This document shows, one piece after another, positions 1-6,099 of a stretch of DNA of 6,706 nt. The notes beneath the pieces were generated by a model. The model worked only from the letters and a program-made list of their open reading frames with translations. It was not told the origin of the DNA and made no database searches. The stretch is from Gemmatimonadota bacterium (GTDB lineage: Bacteria; Gemmatimonadota; Gemmatimonadetes; Palauibacterales; Palauibacteraceae): assembly GCA_013042495.1 (NCBI GenBank), contig JABDQB010000376.1:1-6706 (forward strand), given 5' to 3'. Both the position numbers and the translations under genes were made by a program. The first letter of the stretch is position 1. The number at the start of each line of letters is the position of its first letter.

Positions 1-681
1 GCCGAATCCCAGGCGCGGGGTTCCGATCTCATGAGCGTATTGCGGACTCACCGTCGTGACCCGATCGGCCGTCAGAATCCCTCCCTTGAGGAAGCTGACT
101 CTTCGGCCCTGCGTCAGAGCGGCCGAGCGCTTCACCCCTGCGGCCCTCGCATCGGCCAGCGCGAACGACCCCTGGTACGCCATGTTGTGAATGGTCAGTA
201 CGGTCGCCGGGGCCGGCCCCTGTCCGCCCTTGGCATCTTCCCTCACGAACACCGGAGCCAGGGCGCCCTGCCAGTCGTGCGCGTGGATCACGTCCGGCCG
301 CCAGTCGAGTGCCCTCGCGGCGCCGAGGGCCCCGCGAACCAACGTCGCGAAGCGGAGTGCGTTGTCGGGGTGGTCTCCGTCGGGTGTTCCGTACAGCCCG
401 GGGCGATCGAACAGGTCGGGAGCATCGACCCACCACACATCGAATCCTGTGCCGGATCCGGTCGTGCGTACGCCGACCGAAGCCGCCGGACCCGCGGAAA
501 CCGGGACGATGGGTGAATCGGGCTCCGGTCCGGGAGCGTTCAGGTCACGGTATCGCGGGAGGGCGAGGATCACTTCGTGACCGGCGGCGGCCAGGTGGAC
601 GCACAACGCTCCCACGACGTCCGCAAGCCCGCCGGTCTTCGCCCATGGAACCGCCTCGCTCGCGACCTGCAGAATCCTCAT
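1..681 (-). CDS. glgA: Glycogen synthase (ADP-glucose, GT5), N-terminal part, cut by window edge
   Basis: Glycogen synthase moves glucose from ADP-glucose onto the non-reducing end of alpha-1,4-glucan in the cytoplasm. The visible 227 residues form the N-terminal Rossmann half (starch synthase catalytic domain). The ADP-glucose loop KTGGLAD lies at residues 15-21, HAHDW at 133-137, the IHNMAYQG segment with its conserved His at 164-171, and VSPQYAHEI at 211-219. The frame is open to base 1, so the C-terminal nucleotide-binding half lies outside the window. The ATG at 681-679 is chosen because the protein opens with the usual MRILQVASEAVP and a GAGAG ribosome-binding-like stretch sits about 8 bases upstream. 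Two oddities: Cys27 stands where the family usually has Pro after the GGLADVVGAL run, and the stretch at about 172-193 lacks the usual G-L-E-F-type motif before SFLKGG. The family call is secure; the gene is divergent from the M50B-like gene. Confidence 0.95.
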   Translation of the reverse strand, partial: MRILQVASEAVPWAKTGGLADVVGALCVHLAAAGHEVILALPRYRDLNAPGPEPDSPIVPVSAGPAASVGVRTTGSGTGFDVWWVDAPDLFDRPGLYGTPDGDHPDNALRFATLVRGALGAARALDWRPDVIHAHDWQGALAPVFVREDAKGGQGPAPATVLTIHNMAYQGSFALADARAAGVKRSAALTQGRRVSFLKGGILTADRVTTVSPQYAHEIGTPRLGFG

Positions 682-801
682 CGTGCAGTCTCTCGTATCG
701 ATTTCGTGGGACCTTGTGGCCATAATACCTGTCGTCCGCCGCCGCCGCGACGGATCCGGGGCCAGGACACCGGGGAATCTGAAGAAAGGCAGTGGCATCG
801 C
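682..801. promoter_or_regulatory. Divergent intergenic region between glgA and the M50B-like gene
   Basis: These 120 bases separate two divergent starts and should hold both promoters. The AT-richest spot is at 721-727. Read on the minus strand it gives TATTAT (722-727, one mismatch from TATAAT), about 41 bases before the glgA start. Read on the plus strand it gives CATAAT (721-726, also one mismatch), with a poor -35 match (TCGATT, 698-703) at 17 bases. No good -35 is visible for the minus-strand reading. A GAGAG stretch just before the glgA ATG is a likely ribosome binding site. The assignment of the -10 box to one gene or the other is open. Confidence 0.3.
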
Positions 802-1500
802 GTGGCGAATCGAAGCCGGAGACAGGGCAAGGAGAAGTCAGCGAAAGCACGCATCCGTTTCCTGGCTGGATTCGGGGCGTTCTTCGCCAGTCTGTGGTTT
901 CTGTGGGACACGTGGCTGGTCACGCCGTTCAAGTTGTTTGTCGTTCTGCTTCACGAGATCAGCCATGGCCTGATGGCCACGGCCACCGGCGGCACCATCG
1001 AGCGAATCGTGATCACCCCCGACCTCGGGGGCGCCTGCTACTGCGGGGGGGGCGACGCATTCCTGACGCTGTCGGCGGGCTACCTCGGAAGCCTGCTCTG
1101 GGGCGCAGTGCTCGTGCTGCTGGCCCTTCGGTTCACCCGGCATGCCCCCTGGTTCACCGGTGCAATCGGCGTCCTCATCGGCCTGGTCACCTTGCTCTAC
1201 GTGAGGAACCCGTTCGGGCTCGCTTTCGGGCTCGCCTTCGGCGCGGCACTGCTGGCGGCCGCCCGCTACCTGTCACCCGTCGTGAACGGCCGCGTGTTGT
1301 GGGCCCTGGGCCTGACGAGTTGCCTGTATGCGGTGCTTGACATCAAGAGCGACGTGATTGACCGGCCGGAGTTGCGCTCAGACGCCCGGATGCTGGCCGA
1401 GATGACCGGAGTACCGACGGTGGTATGGGGAGGACTGTGGATAGCGGCGGCGTTATTCGTCTGCTGGTGGCTCGCCAGGAGAATCCTCAGACAGGCTTGA
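802..1500 (+). CDS. M50B peptidase-like integral membrane protein
   Basis: The 232-residue protein matches the M50B (site-2-protease-like) family of membrane zinc metallopeptidases. HEISH at residues 51-55 is the HExxH zinc and catalytic motif inside a hydrophobic segment. It is followed by the family-typical SAGYLGSLLWGAVL (91-104), the DIKSD segment (180-184), whose Asp is a plausible third zinc ligand, and SDARMLAEMTGVP (193-205). About seven hydrophobic segments are visible, near 20-35, 41-60, 88-109, 117-134, 139-157, 164-182 and 206-225, after a basic N-terminus that suggests a cytoplasmic start. The frame stays open to GTG 577, but that stretch overlaps glgA and has low-complexity, non-family residues. 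GTG 802 is preferred, with a GAAAGG stretch about 12 bases upstream, so the start is moderately sure. The substrate is unknown. Its stop overlaps the end of the read-through GGDEF frame on the other strand. Confidence 0.85.
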   Translation: MANRSRRQGKEKSAKARIRFLAGFGAFFASLWFLWDTWLVTPFKLFVVLLHEISHGLMATATGGTIERIVITPDLGGACYCGGGDAFLTLSAGYLGSLLWGAVLVLLALRFTRHAPWFTGAIGVLIGLVTLLYVRNPFGLAFGLAFGAALLAAARYLSPVVNGRVLWALGLTSCLYAVLDIKSDVIDRPELRSDARMLAEMTGVPTVVWGGLWIAAALFVCWWLARRILRQA

Positions 1501-1690
1501 CCCTCGTCAGCCTCTTCGGTCGCACGTGCTCGTGACCGCGCCCGGCCCCGCCGGGTCCCTTGACCTGGTCCCGCCCGGCCAGCTTCGCCTCGTACAGCCG
1601 GTCGTCCGCCCGTTCGAGAAGCCGTGTGATCTCCTCACCGTGCTCGGGCCAGGAAGCCACGCCGATGCTGATGGTGAGGCCGGCCGGCCC
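1487..1690 (-). pseudogene. In-frame C-terminal remnant of the GGDEF domain beyond the TGA
   Basis: Directly after the TGA at 1693-1691 the same reading frame stays open for 67 codons and ends at TGA 1489-1487. It encodes what the truncated protein lacks: the LTISIGVASWPEHG strand (from 1678) and the closing helix motif ADDRLYEAKLAGRDQV, which corresponds to the GGDEF-family ADxALYxAKxxGRN. A short basic tail follows. Because frame and motif order are intact, the break is one nonsense codon, not an insertion or deletion. I see no start or ribosome binding site for separate translation. The end overlaps the last 14 bases of the convergent M50B-like gene. Confidence 0.85.
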
Positions 1691-2677
1691 TCACTGACCC
1701 GCGATACGGATCGGATTCTCGGCGATGGCCTGCCGCAGCTGCTCAGCCATCGTCATGGCGTTCTCAGAATTCGTCTCCGGGAGGGCAACCACGAACTCTT
1801 CGCCTCCCATACGGGCGGCGAAGTCACCGGAACGAACGCGGCTGCGGATGACTCGACCCACGGATTGGAGTGCGGAATCGCCGGCCGCGTGGCCGTACGT
1901 GTCGTTGAACTGCTTGAAGTAGTCGATATCGATCGCCGCGATCGAGATGGGCCGGCCGTAGCGCCTGGCACGGGCGATCTCTCCCTGCCACCGGTCCTCG
2001 AACGTTCGTCGGTTCATCATTCCCGTGAGCGAGTCCGCCGCAGACAGGATGTGCGGTCTCTGCATGCGCAGGTTTACGAGGGTTCCGAGAGCTCCCGCCG
2101 CCGCGAGGATCAGAATGCGCCCGATCTGGCTCTCGGTGTCGAAGAGCCCATACACGAAGGGCGCGTACTCCGGCCCGTTCATGTCCCACAGGAGCACCGC
2201 CGCCAGGACGATCATCGAGTACTGAACGACAGCGGCCAGGCCAGCCACGGCACAGGCCCGATGATCGACACGGATGGTGGTCGCCGCCAGGGCCAGGAGG
2301 TAGAGGGGATACTCCGTCTGACTGTTCACGGCTGCATGCGGGTTCCCTGCGATGAGAAAGGCGGCCAGGGCCGCGCTTACCATGGTCACATCGAACAGGG
2401 TAGTCGCCATCCCGATCCACCACCGGTACTGAACGCCCCGAATCCACAAGAGCAGCAAGACACTGAGGGGAACTGCAACGAGCCCGCCCGCGAGGTGGAT
2501 CCGGGATTGAGCCGAATCAGGGTCCTGGAGGTAGGCCAGCGCGGCAATGACCAGCAGAACCGAAGTCACCCCGACCCGCACGCGGCCGATGATGCGCTCG
2601 CCATCTCCCCCTGTCGGGAGGAGCGATTCTTCGGGGGCTTGCGTAAAAAGCCGACGCACCGCGCCAACGGGTTTCAC
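1691..2677 (-). CDS. Membrane-bound GGDEF protein (diguanylate cyclase), interrupted by in-frame stop
   Basis: Diguanylate cyclases join two GTP into cyclic di-GMP. The N-terminal part carries about six hydrophobic segments (near 35-50, 62-79, 87-110, 122-136, 141-164 and 185-203), probably an unassigned membrane sensor. The GGDEF domain starts at DSLTGMMNRR (215-224), continues with DIDYFKQFND (250-259) and has the active-site loop GGEEF at 291-295. RSGD at 282-285, five residues before it, fits the RxxD product-inhibition site. Translation stops at residue 328, before the SIGVA strand and the last helix, which lie downstream in the same frame. As read, the product probably does not fold as a full cyclase. 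The GTG start at 2677 is chosen because AGGAAGG lies 11 bases upstream; the frame extends further, but into the M28 gene. It lies 89 bases after the M28 gene and may share its transcript. The family is certain; activity is doubtful. Confidence 0.88.
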   Translation of the reverse strand: MKPVGAVRRLFTQAPEESLLPTGGDGERIIGRVRVGVTSVLLVIAALAYLQDPDSAQSRIHLAGGLVAVPLSVLLLLWIRGVQYRWWIGMATTLFDVTMVSAALAAFLIAGNPHAAVNSQTEYPLYLLALAATTIRVDHRACAVAGLAAVVQYSMIVLAAVLLWDMNGPEYAPFVYGLFDTESQIGRILILAAAGALGTLVNLRMQRPHILSAADSLTGMMNRRTFEDRWQGEIARARRYGRPISIAAIDIDYFKQFNDTYGHAAGDSALQSVGRVIRSRVRSGDFAARMGGEEFVVALPETNSENAMTMAEQLRQAIAENPIRIAGQ

Positions 2678-2688
2678 GGGGTGTGCTG

Positions 2689-2695
2689 CCTTCCT
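2689..2695 (-). promoter_or_regulatory. Ribosome binding site of the GGDEF gene
   Basis: AGGAAGG on the minus strand ends 11 bases before GTG 2677. It decides the start: upstream codons of this frame run into the M28 gene, and the next GTG (2659) has no comparable site. The rest of the 89-base gap (2678-2766) shows a short GCCG/CGGC stem just after the M28 stop but no T-run, so I cannot call a terminator there. Confidence 0.55.
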
Positions 2696-2766
2696 CGCTC
2701 GTGTTTCGCTTCGTCTCGAACCGCTTAGCAGGCAATCACCGTGCCGCTCAACGGCGGGAAGACGCT

Positions 2767-4203
2767 TCAGGGCCGCGACGAATCCATGAAGAATGCACCA
2801 GCCGGCCCGGGAAACACGATGGGACTCTCGAAACCGCCATTTGACACGCTCGAGACCCCGAACAGCCAGTTGTCGATGATCACGTTCTCGAGCGTGGTTT
2901 CGGTGGAATCGCTCACAAAGACCGAATGATTCCATTCAGGCGACGTGGTGAGACGCCAGTAGATGCGGTATCCCGCAAGATCTGGCGCCACCTCCGTGGC
3001 CACGGGATCCCACGAGAGCGTCGTGCTCGGCGACACGGCGCCGGCGACCCGCACGCCTGCCGGCGCTCGTGGGGCCGACGCGATCGAGGCGAGGACGGTC
3101 ACGTTGAGGGACGTCAACTTTGCGGCATATTCGAAATCCACGCCGCTGATCACGTCACCGTACTCGATCCCGTCTTCGGTCCTCAGATCTTGATGTTGGC
3201 GGCGGTAGTTCTCATTCGTCTCCATAATCCGGACGGCTGCAAAGCCCGCGTCGTTGAAGGGACGGTGGTGACCGCCACGGCCGAACCGATCCAGCCGGTA
3301 GATCATCATTACGTCCAGATTGGGGACGTACCGTTCCCCGACCACCTTGACGTAGCGCGCCAGATTCCGCGAAGGCGAGTCTACCTCGCCTCCCGTGAAA
3401 CGCCTCATCCGCGCTTCGCGTTCGTTCTCGACCGCACGGGTTCCCTCGGAGAACACGCGCGCCGTGGTGTTGTCCACGACGCCCGTGATGCCTTCGATGT
3501 TGCCGATCATGTCGTTGTTCAATACCCCCGCGATCCGCCATCCCTCTTCGATGGCGAGCGCTGCGAGGTGACGGCCGCCGTACAGGCCCTGCTCCTCGCC
3601 CGAGAGCGCCGCGTACAAGATCGATCCCGAAAACTGACGGTTGCTGAGCACGCGAGCTGCTTCGAGGACACCGGCCACGCCGGAGGCGTTGTCATTGGCG
3701 CCCGGAGAATCGGAGGTCGCATCGAGAGGGTCGGAGACCCGCGAGTCGATGTCCCCTGACATGACGACAAAGCGACCGGGGTCGTGAACGCCTCGCTGCA
3801 CGGCGATGACGTTTACGATCTCCACGGGAGCCGGGATCCGGTCGCCGGCGGTGACCATCGTTCGCTGGTAGAGCACCTCCAGGCAGCCGCCGCATTCCCG
3901 TGATATCCGTTCAAATTCGGCTTTGATCCACCGCCGGGCGGCCCCGATTCCGCGGGCTCCTGAAAGTGTATCGGACAGGGTATGCCGGGTGCCAAACGAC
4001 ACCAGTTTACGTACATCGGACTCGATTCGATCCGGAGACACGGAACTGGCCAGCTCTCGCAGGATCGGTTGTTCCTGCGGTGGGGCAGTCTCGGCTTGAC
4101 CCGCCGAGGGGGAGACGGGCTCCTGCGCGGTCAGCCGTTCGGCCCCGGCGAGCGGCGCAAAACCTAGCGTCACGACGAGAAGAACCCTGGCAAACCCTGT
4201 CAT
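2767..4203 (-). CDS. Exported M28 family metallopeptidase with C-terminal FN3-like region
   Basis: A 478-residue protein with an N-terminal signal peptide (hydrophobic core about 6-20, possible cleavage near 20-27), so it acts in the periplasm or outside. The M28 di-zinc aminopeptidase core covers roughly 57-373. Visible ligands and catalytic residues are Asp171 in PGANDNASG, the Glu203-Glu204 pair in SGEEQGLYGG, Asp231 in NNDMIGN and a His in HHRPF (312-316, most likely His313). The first ligand site, normally His in H-x-D, reads Asp151-Ile-Asp153. From about 378 to 465 the segment starting APRAPAGV, with LSWDP and GYRIYWR, looks like a fibronectin type III domain. The ATG start overlaps the GT9 stop as ATGA, indicating coupled translation. 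The peptide substrate cannot be told; aminopeptidase is the family's usual activity. The Asp replacement may be normal for this subgroup or may alter metal binding. Confidence 0.92.
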   Translation of the reverse strand: MTGFARVLLVVTLGFAPLAGAERLTAQEPVSPSAGQAETAPPQEQPILRELASSVSPDRIESDVRKLVSFGTRHTLSDTLSGARGIGAARRWIKAEFERISRECGGCLEVLYQRTMVTAGDRIPAPVEIVNVIAVQRGVHDPGRFVVMSGDIDSRVSDPLDATSDSPGANDNASGVAGVLEAARVLSNRQFSGSILYAALSGEEQGLYGGRHLAALAIEEGWRIAGVLNNDMIGNIEGITGVVDNTTARVFSEGTRAVENEREARMRRFTGGEVDSPSRNLARYVKVVGERYVPNLDVMMIYRLDRFGRGGHHRPFNDAGFAAVRIMETNENYRRQHQDLRTEDGIEYGDVISGVDFEYAAKLTSLNVTVLASIASAPRAPAGVRVAGAVSPSTTLSWDPVATEVAPDLAGYRIYWRLTTSPEWNHSVFVSDSTETTLENVIIDNWLFGVSSVSNGGFESPIVFPGPAGAFFMDSSRP

Positions 4204-5279
4204 GTCGTACTCTCCCTCTGATGGCCGTGTCGTCCGCCGGGAGACACGTAGCGTCGGAAGCCGAGATCCACCCGCTGCAGCACCTCGGACACGGCTACAC
4301 GCTCCATGCGACCGGATCGGGCCGTGGTCTGAGTAGGATCGGGTCGTTCCCCCGGGTCATGGTAGGCATCGACGACCAGGTCGCGGTACCGCGAATAAGG
4401 GCCGACGCGCGCCGGATTGGTGTGGCCGTACAGGCCTACCACCGGGACTCCAAGCGCGTGCGCCACGTGTAACGGTCCGGAATCCGGGCTGACCAGGAGA
4501 TCACAGCCCCCGACCGTCCACATCATCCGGCGTACATCGTCGGCCAGAGTCGAAATCGGCCCGGTCTTCGCCGCGGCGAGGATGAGGTCCGCGGCCGCTC
4601 TTTCCCGCTCGGCCGGGCCTCCGACGAGAAGCACCGTGGATCCGTGCTTCTCCACAATTCCATCCGCCAGCTCGGCGTATCGCTCTGCCGGCCAGTCCTT
4701 GCGGACCACGTTCGACCCGAGAACCAGTCCGACGACCGGGCCGCCCGGGAGTTCACTGAAGAACGCCCGCTGGAGAGCCAGTTCGTTCGCGCTGAACGTG
4801 ATTCGCCACTCGAGCGGGGTGGGCCGGGGAATACCGACGGCATCCAGAAACCGGAGCAGCATGTCCTGAGTGTGCGCCCACGGGCCGCGTTCGATGTGAC
4901 GGTTGCTGAAGCGCCACACACCCTCACGCACCTTGTCCCGGTCGAGACCGATCCGTGTCGGCGCGCCGGACAGAACGGTCGGGAACACGCCCTTGAAGTG
5001 GCGCTGCATGTTCAGGGTGATGTCGAACCTGTGACCCCTGAGGTCGTCGCTGAGCCGCCGGAGGCCGGCCAGGCCCTCCTTCTTGCGGAACGCGATCACG
5101 TGGTCCACGCTGGGGTGCTCCCGCAGGACCTCGGCGGGAGCGGGTTCGGCGACCCAGGTGATCCGGCGGTCCGGGTCGTCGTCCTTGATCGCGTTGACCA
5201 CGGGCAGTCCATGCACCACGTCACCGATCCCGGTGAGGAGAACGATGCAGATGTCAGTCGCACGATCGTTGCGGGTCAT
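4200..5279 (-). CDS. GT9 glycosyltransferase, ADP-heptose:LPS heptosyltransferase-like
   Basis: A 359-residue cytoplasmic GT-B enzyme of family GT9, which adds heptose (or a related sugar) from ADP-heptose to the lipopolysaccharide inner core. The N-terminal domain opens with ICIVLLTGIGDVVHGLP (10-26), whose Gly-Asp (19-20) is the conserved acceptor-side motif. The donor half shows GSNVVRKDWPAERYAEL (188-204) with Lys194, LVGGPAERE (218-226), and the signature SPDSGPLHVAHALGVPVVGL (264-283) followed by YGHTNPARVGPY. GRMERVAVSEVL (323-334) matches the usual C-terminal element. The last 15 or so residues are polar and basic, beyond the family core. There is no clear Shine-Dalgarno before ATG 5279, but a GATAAC box lies 7 bases upstream, so the mRNA may be nearly leaderless. 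It is the first gene of the minus-strand set and overlaps the M28 start by 4 bases. The exact sugar and acceptor cannot be read from sequence. Confidence 0.92.
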   Translation of the reverse strand: MTRNDRATDICIVLLTGIGDVVHGLPVVNAIKDDDPDRRITWVAEPAPAEVLREHPSVDHVIAFRKKEGLAGLRRLSDDLRGHRFDITLNMQRHFKGVFPTVLSGAPTRIGLDRDKVREGVWRFSNRHIERGPWAHTQDMLLRFLDAVGIPRPTPLEWRITFSANELALQRAFFSELPGGPVVGLVLGSNVVRKDWPAERYAELADGIVEKHGSTVLLVGGPAERERAAADLILAAAKTGPISTLADDVRRMMWTVGGCDLLVSPDSGPLHVAHALGVPVVGLYGHTNPARVGPYSRYRDLVVDAYHDPGERPDPTQTTARSGRMERVAVSEVLQRVDLGFRRYVSPGGRHGHQRESTT

Positions 5280-5389
5280 GCGAGAAGTTATCCGTTGCCG
5301 GCTCCGCCGTCAGGACTGACGCCGCCGGTTTGCCTGTCGGGGCGGGCGGGCCGAGTATGGGTTTCCACGTTTGAACGGGAGAACTTGGG
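5280..5389. promoter_or_regulatory. Divergent intergenic region between GT9 and GNAT genes
   Basis: 110 bases between two divergent starts. On the minus strand GATAAC (5287-5292) is a 4/6 match to a -10 box, and CTGACG, in the upstream dyad, is a weak -35 at 15 bases. On the plus strand I see no good promoter. GGGAG at 5377-5381, eight bases before ATG 5390, is a good ribosome binding site for the GNAT gene. A separate entry covers the dyad. Confidence 0.3.
5305..5324. repeat. 20-bp near-perfect inverted repeat, possible operator
   Basis: The half CGTCAG (5308-5313) is mirrored exactly by CTGACG (5316-5321) across two bases, and after one mismatch on each side the outer CG pairs continue, giving a 20-bp dyad. 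It sits between the GT9 and GNAT starts and overlaps the weak -35 of the GT9 promoter candidate. The two-base centre is too tight for a good RNA hairpin, so a protein-binding operator is the likelier reading. No regulator is encoded nearby. Confidence 0.3.
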
Positions 5390-5842
5390 ATGCCGATCGT
5401 CATTCGCGCAGCCAATGGTGACGACGCCGCGCGCATCGTCCTCTTCAACCAGGCGATGGCGCGAGAGACCGAGGGCCGGGAGCTGGACCGAAAGGTACTG
5501 ACCAAGGGTGTCGAGGCACTGCTCAAGGATACGGCCAGGGGACGCTATTTCGTAGCGGTCAAGGGCGAGGAGGTGGTGGCGCAGGTGATGATCACCACCG
5601 AGTGGAGTGACTGGCGAAACGGCCCGGTGTGGTGGCTGCAAAGCGTGTACGTGTCGAAACGTCATCGCCGGGAGGGCGTGTATCGGATGCTCCACGAACA
5701 CGTCCGGGAAACGGCGCTCGCGGAGAAGGTGCTCGGGATTCGCCTGTACGTGGAGCGAGACAACCTTGCCGCGCAGGACACCTACCAGGCTCTCGGGATG
5801 GCAGCCTCGCAGTACTTGATGTTCGAAGAGATGTGGGCCTGA
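5390..5842 (+). CDS. GNAT family N-acetyltransferase
   Basis: A 150-residue cytoplasmic protein covering a whole GNAT fold, which moves an acetyl group from acetyl-CoA to an amine of a small molecule or protein. The N-terminal strand IVIRAA (3-8) and the helix starting at DDAARI are typical. WWLQSVYVSKRHRREGVYRM (81-100) is the strand and pyrophosphate-binding loop (motif A), with RREGVY at 93-98 in place of the usual Q/RxxGxG/A; the last Gly/Ala is Tyr here. LYVERDNLAAQDTYQALGM (119-137) is motif B. The ATG has GGGAG eight bases upstream. The gene ends 18 bases before the convergent bS21 stop, leaving almost no room for terminators. The acceptor substrate cannot be inferred, and no neighbour points to one. 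Confidence 0.9.
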   Translation: MPIVIRAANGDDAARIVLFNQAMARETEGRELDRKVLTKGVEALLKDTARGRYFVAVKGEEVVAQVMITTEWSDWRNGPVWWLQSVYVSKRHRREGVYRMLHEHVRETALAEKVLGIRLYVERDNLAAQDTYQALGMAASQYLMFEEMWA

Positions 5843-5860
5843 CTCCCCGGCCCAGACTCC

Positions 5861-6061
5861 CTACTCGGGCTTCTTGCGCCTCGCCTGGCGGCGTCGGCGA
5901 CGCTCGGCCGCCTGGGTCTTGCGACGCTTCGCGGCGCTCGGCTTCTCATAATGACGGTGCTTGCGGAAGTCCTTCAAGATACCGGCCCGCTGCACCTTGC
6001 GGCGAAATCGCCGCAACGCCTTCTGGACATCCTCTCCGTCCCGGATCTGGACCTCAGCCAA
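5861..6061 (-). CDS. rpsU: 30S ribosomal protein bS21
   Basis: A 66-residue, strongly basic protein, within the normal bS21 length, that binds the small ribosomal subunit near the anti-Shine-Dalgarno region and supports translation initiation. The start AEVQIRDGEDVQKALRRF and the core RRKVQRAGILKDFRKHRHYE (20-39) followed by KPSAAKRRK are diagnostic. The tail from about 45 is almost all Arg, Lys, Ala and Gln. The start codon is TTG at 6061-6059: translation from it gives the canonical MAEVQIR opening, and GGCGGAG lies nine bases upstream. A nearby ATG (6083-6081) is in another frame and stops after nine codons. The gene follows the outer-membrane protein gene, separated by a stem-loop. The gap leaves little space for a complete promoter of its own, so read-through from upstream is possible. 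Confidence 0.95.
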   Translation of the reverse strand: MAEVQIRDGEDVQKALRRFRRKVQRAGILKDFRKHRHYEKPSAAKRRKTQAAERRRRRQARRKKPE

Positions 6062-6070
6062 TAGTCAGAT

Positions 6071-6080
6071 CTCCGCCTTT
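6071..6080 (-). promoter_or_regulatory. Ribosome binding site deciding the TTG start of rpsU
   Basis: AAAGGCGGAG on the minus strand ends nine bases before TTG 6061. This good match supports initiation at the unusual TTG, which also gives the family-typical N-terminus. Confidence 0.65.
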
Positions 6081-6085
6081 CATGG

Positions 6086-6095
6086 CACTCGAGTG
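6086..6095. repeat. 10-bp perfect palindrome in the rpsU leader
   Basis: CACTCGAGTG is a perfect 10-bp palindrome, 25 bases before the rpsU start and just after the stem-loop that follows the outer-membrane protein gene. It has no loop, so a binding site is more likely than an RNA hairpin. It could also be chance, because six of its bases are the common CTCGAG. Confidence 0.2.
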
Positions 6096-6099
6096 GTGG

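Noticed and set aside
738..750. Short CCG-type trinucleotide run in the glgA/M50B intergenic region
   Set aside because: Only a few imperfect units; expected by chance in DNA this rich in GC.
577..801. Upstream extension of the M50B-like gene to GTG 577
   Set aside because: It would overlap glgA by about 100 bases and add a Pro/Arg-rich stretch unlike the family; GTG 802 gives a normal N-terminus just before the first membrane segment.
1675..1693. TGA as a selenocysteine codon with the adjacent hairpin as SECIS
   Set aside because: The position is not a redox Cys in GGDEF proteins, and the GGCC loop does not resemble a bacterial SECIS apical loop. A general read-through remains open and is listed as a finding.
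1675..1700. Frameshift as the cause of the broken GGDEF domain
   Set aside because: Codon-by-codon reading shows that the downstream motifs lie in the same frame as the upstream ones, so a single nonsense codon explains the break.
1526..2728. Long plus-strand open frame (400 residues) opposite the GGDEF gene
   Set aside because: Its translation is rich in Arg, Gly, Pro and His with no family motif, and it lies antisense to a clearly recognisable GGDEF protein. It is a shadow of high-GC codon use.
2926..3759. Plus-strand open frame (277 residues) opposite the M28 gene
   Set aside because: Antisense to conserved M28 motifs, with low-complexity charged translation and no good ribosome binding site; a GC shadow.
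4644..5501. Plus-strand open frame (285 residues) across the GT9 gene, the intergenic region and the start of the GNAT gene
   Set aside because: It runs antisense through GT9 and out of frame into GNAT, and its composition is not protein-like.
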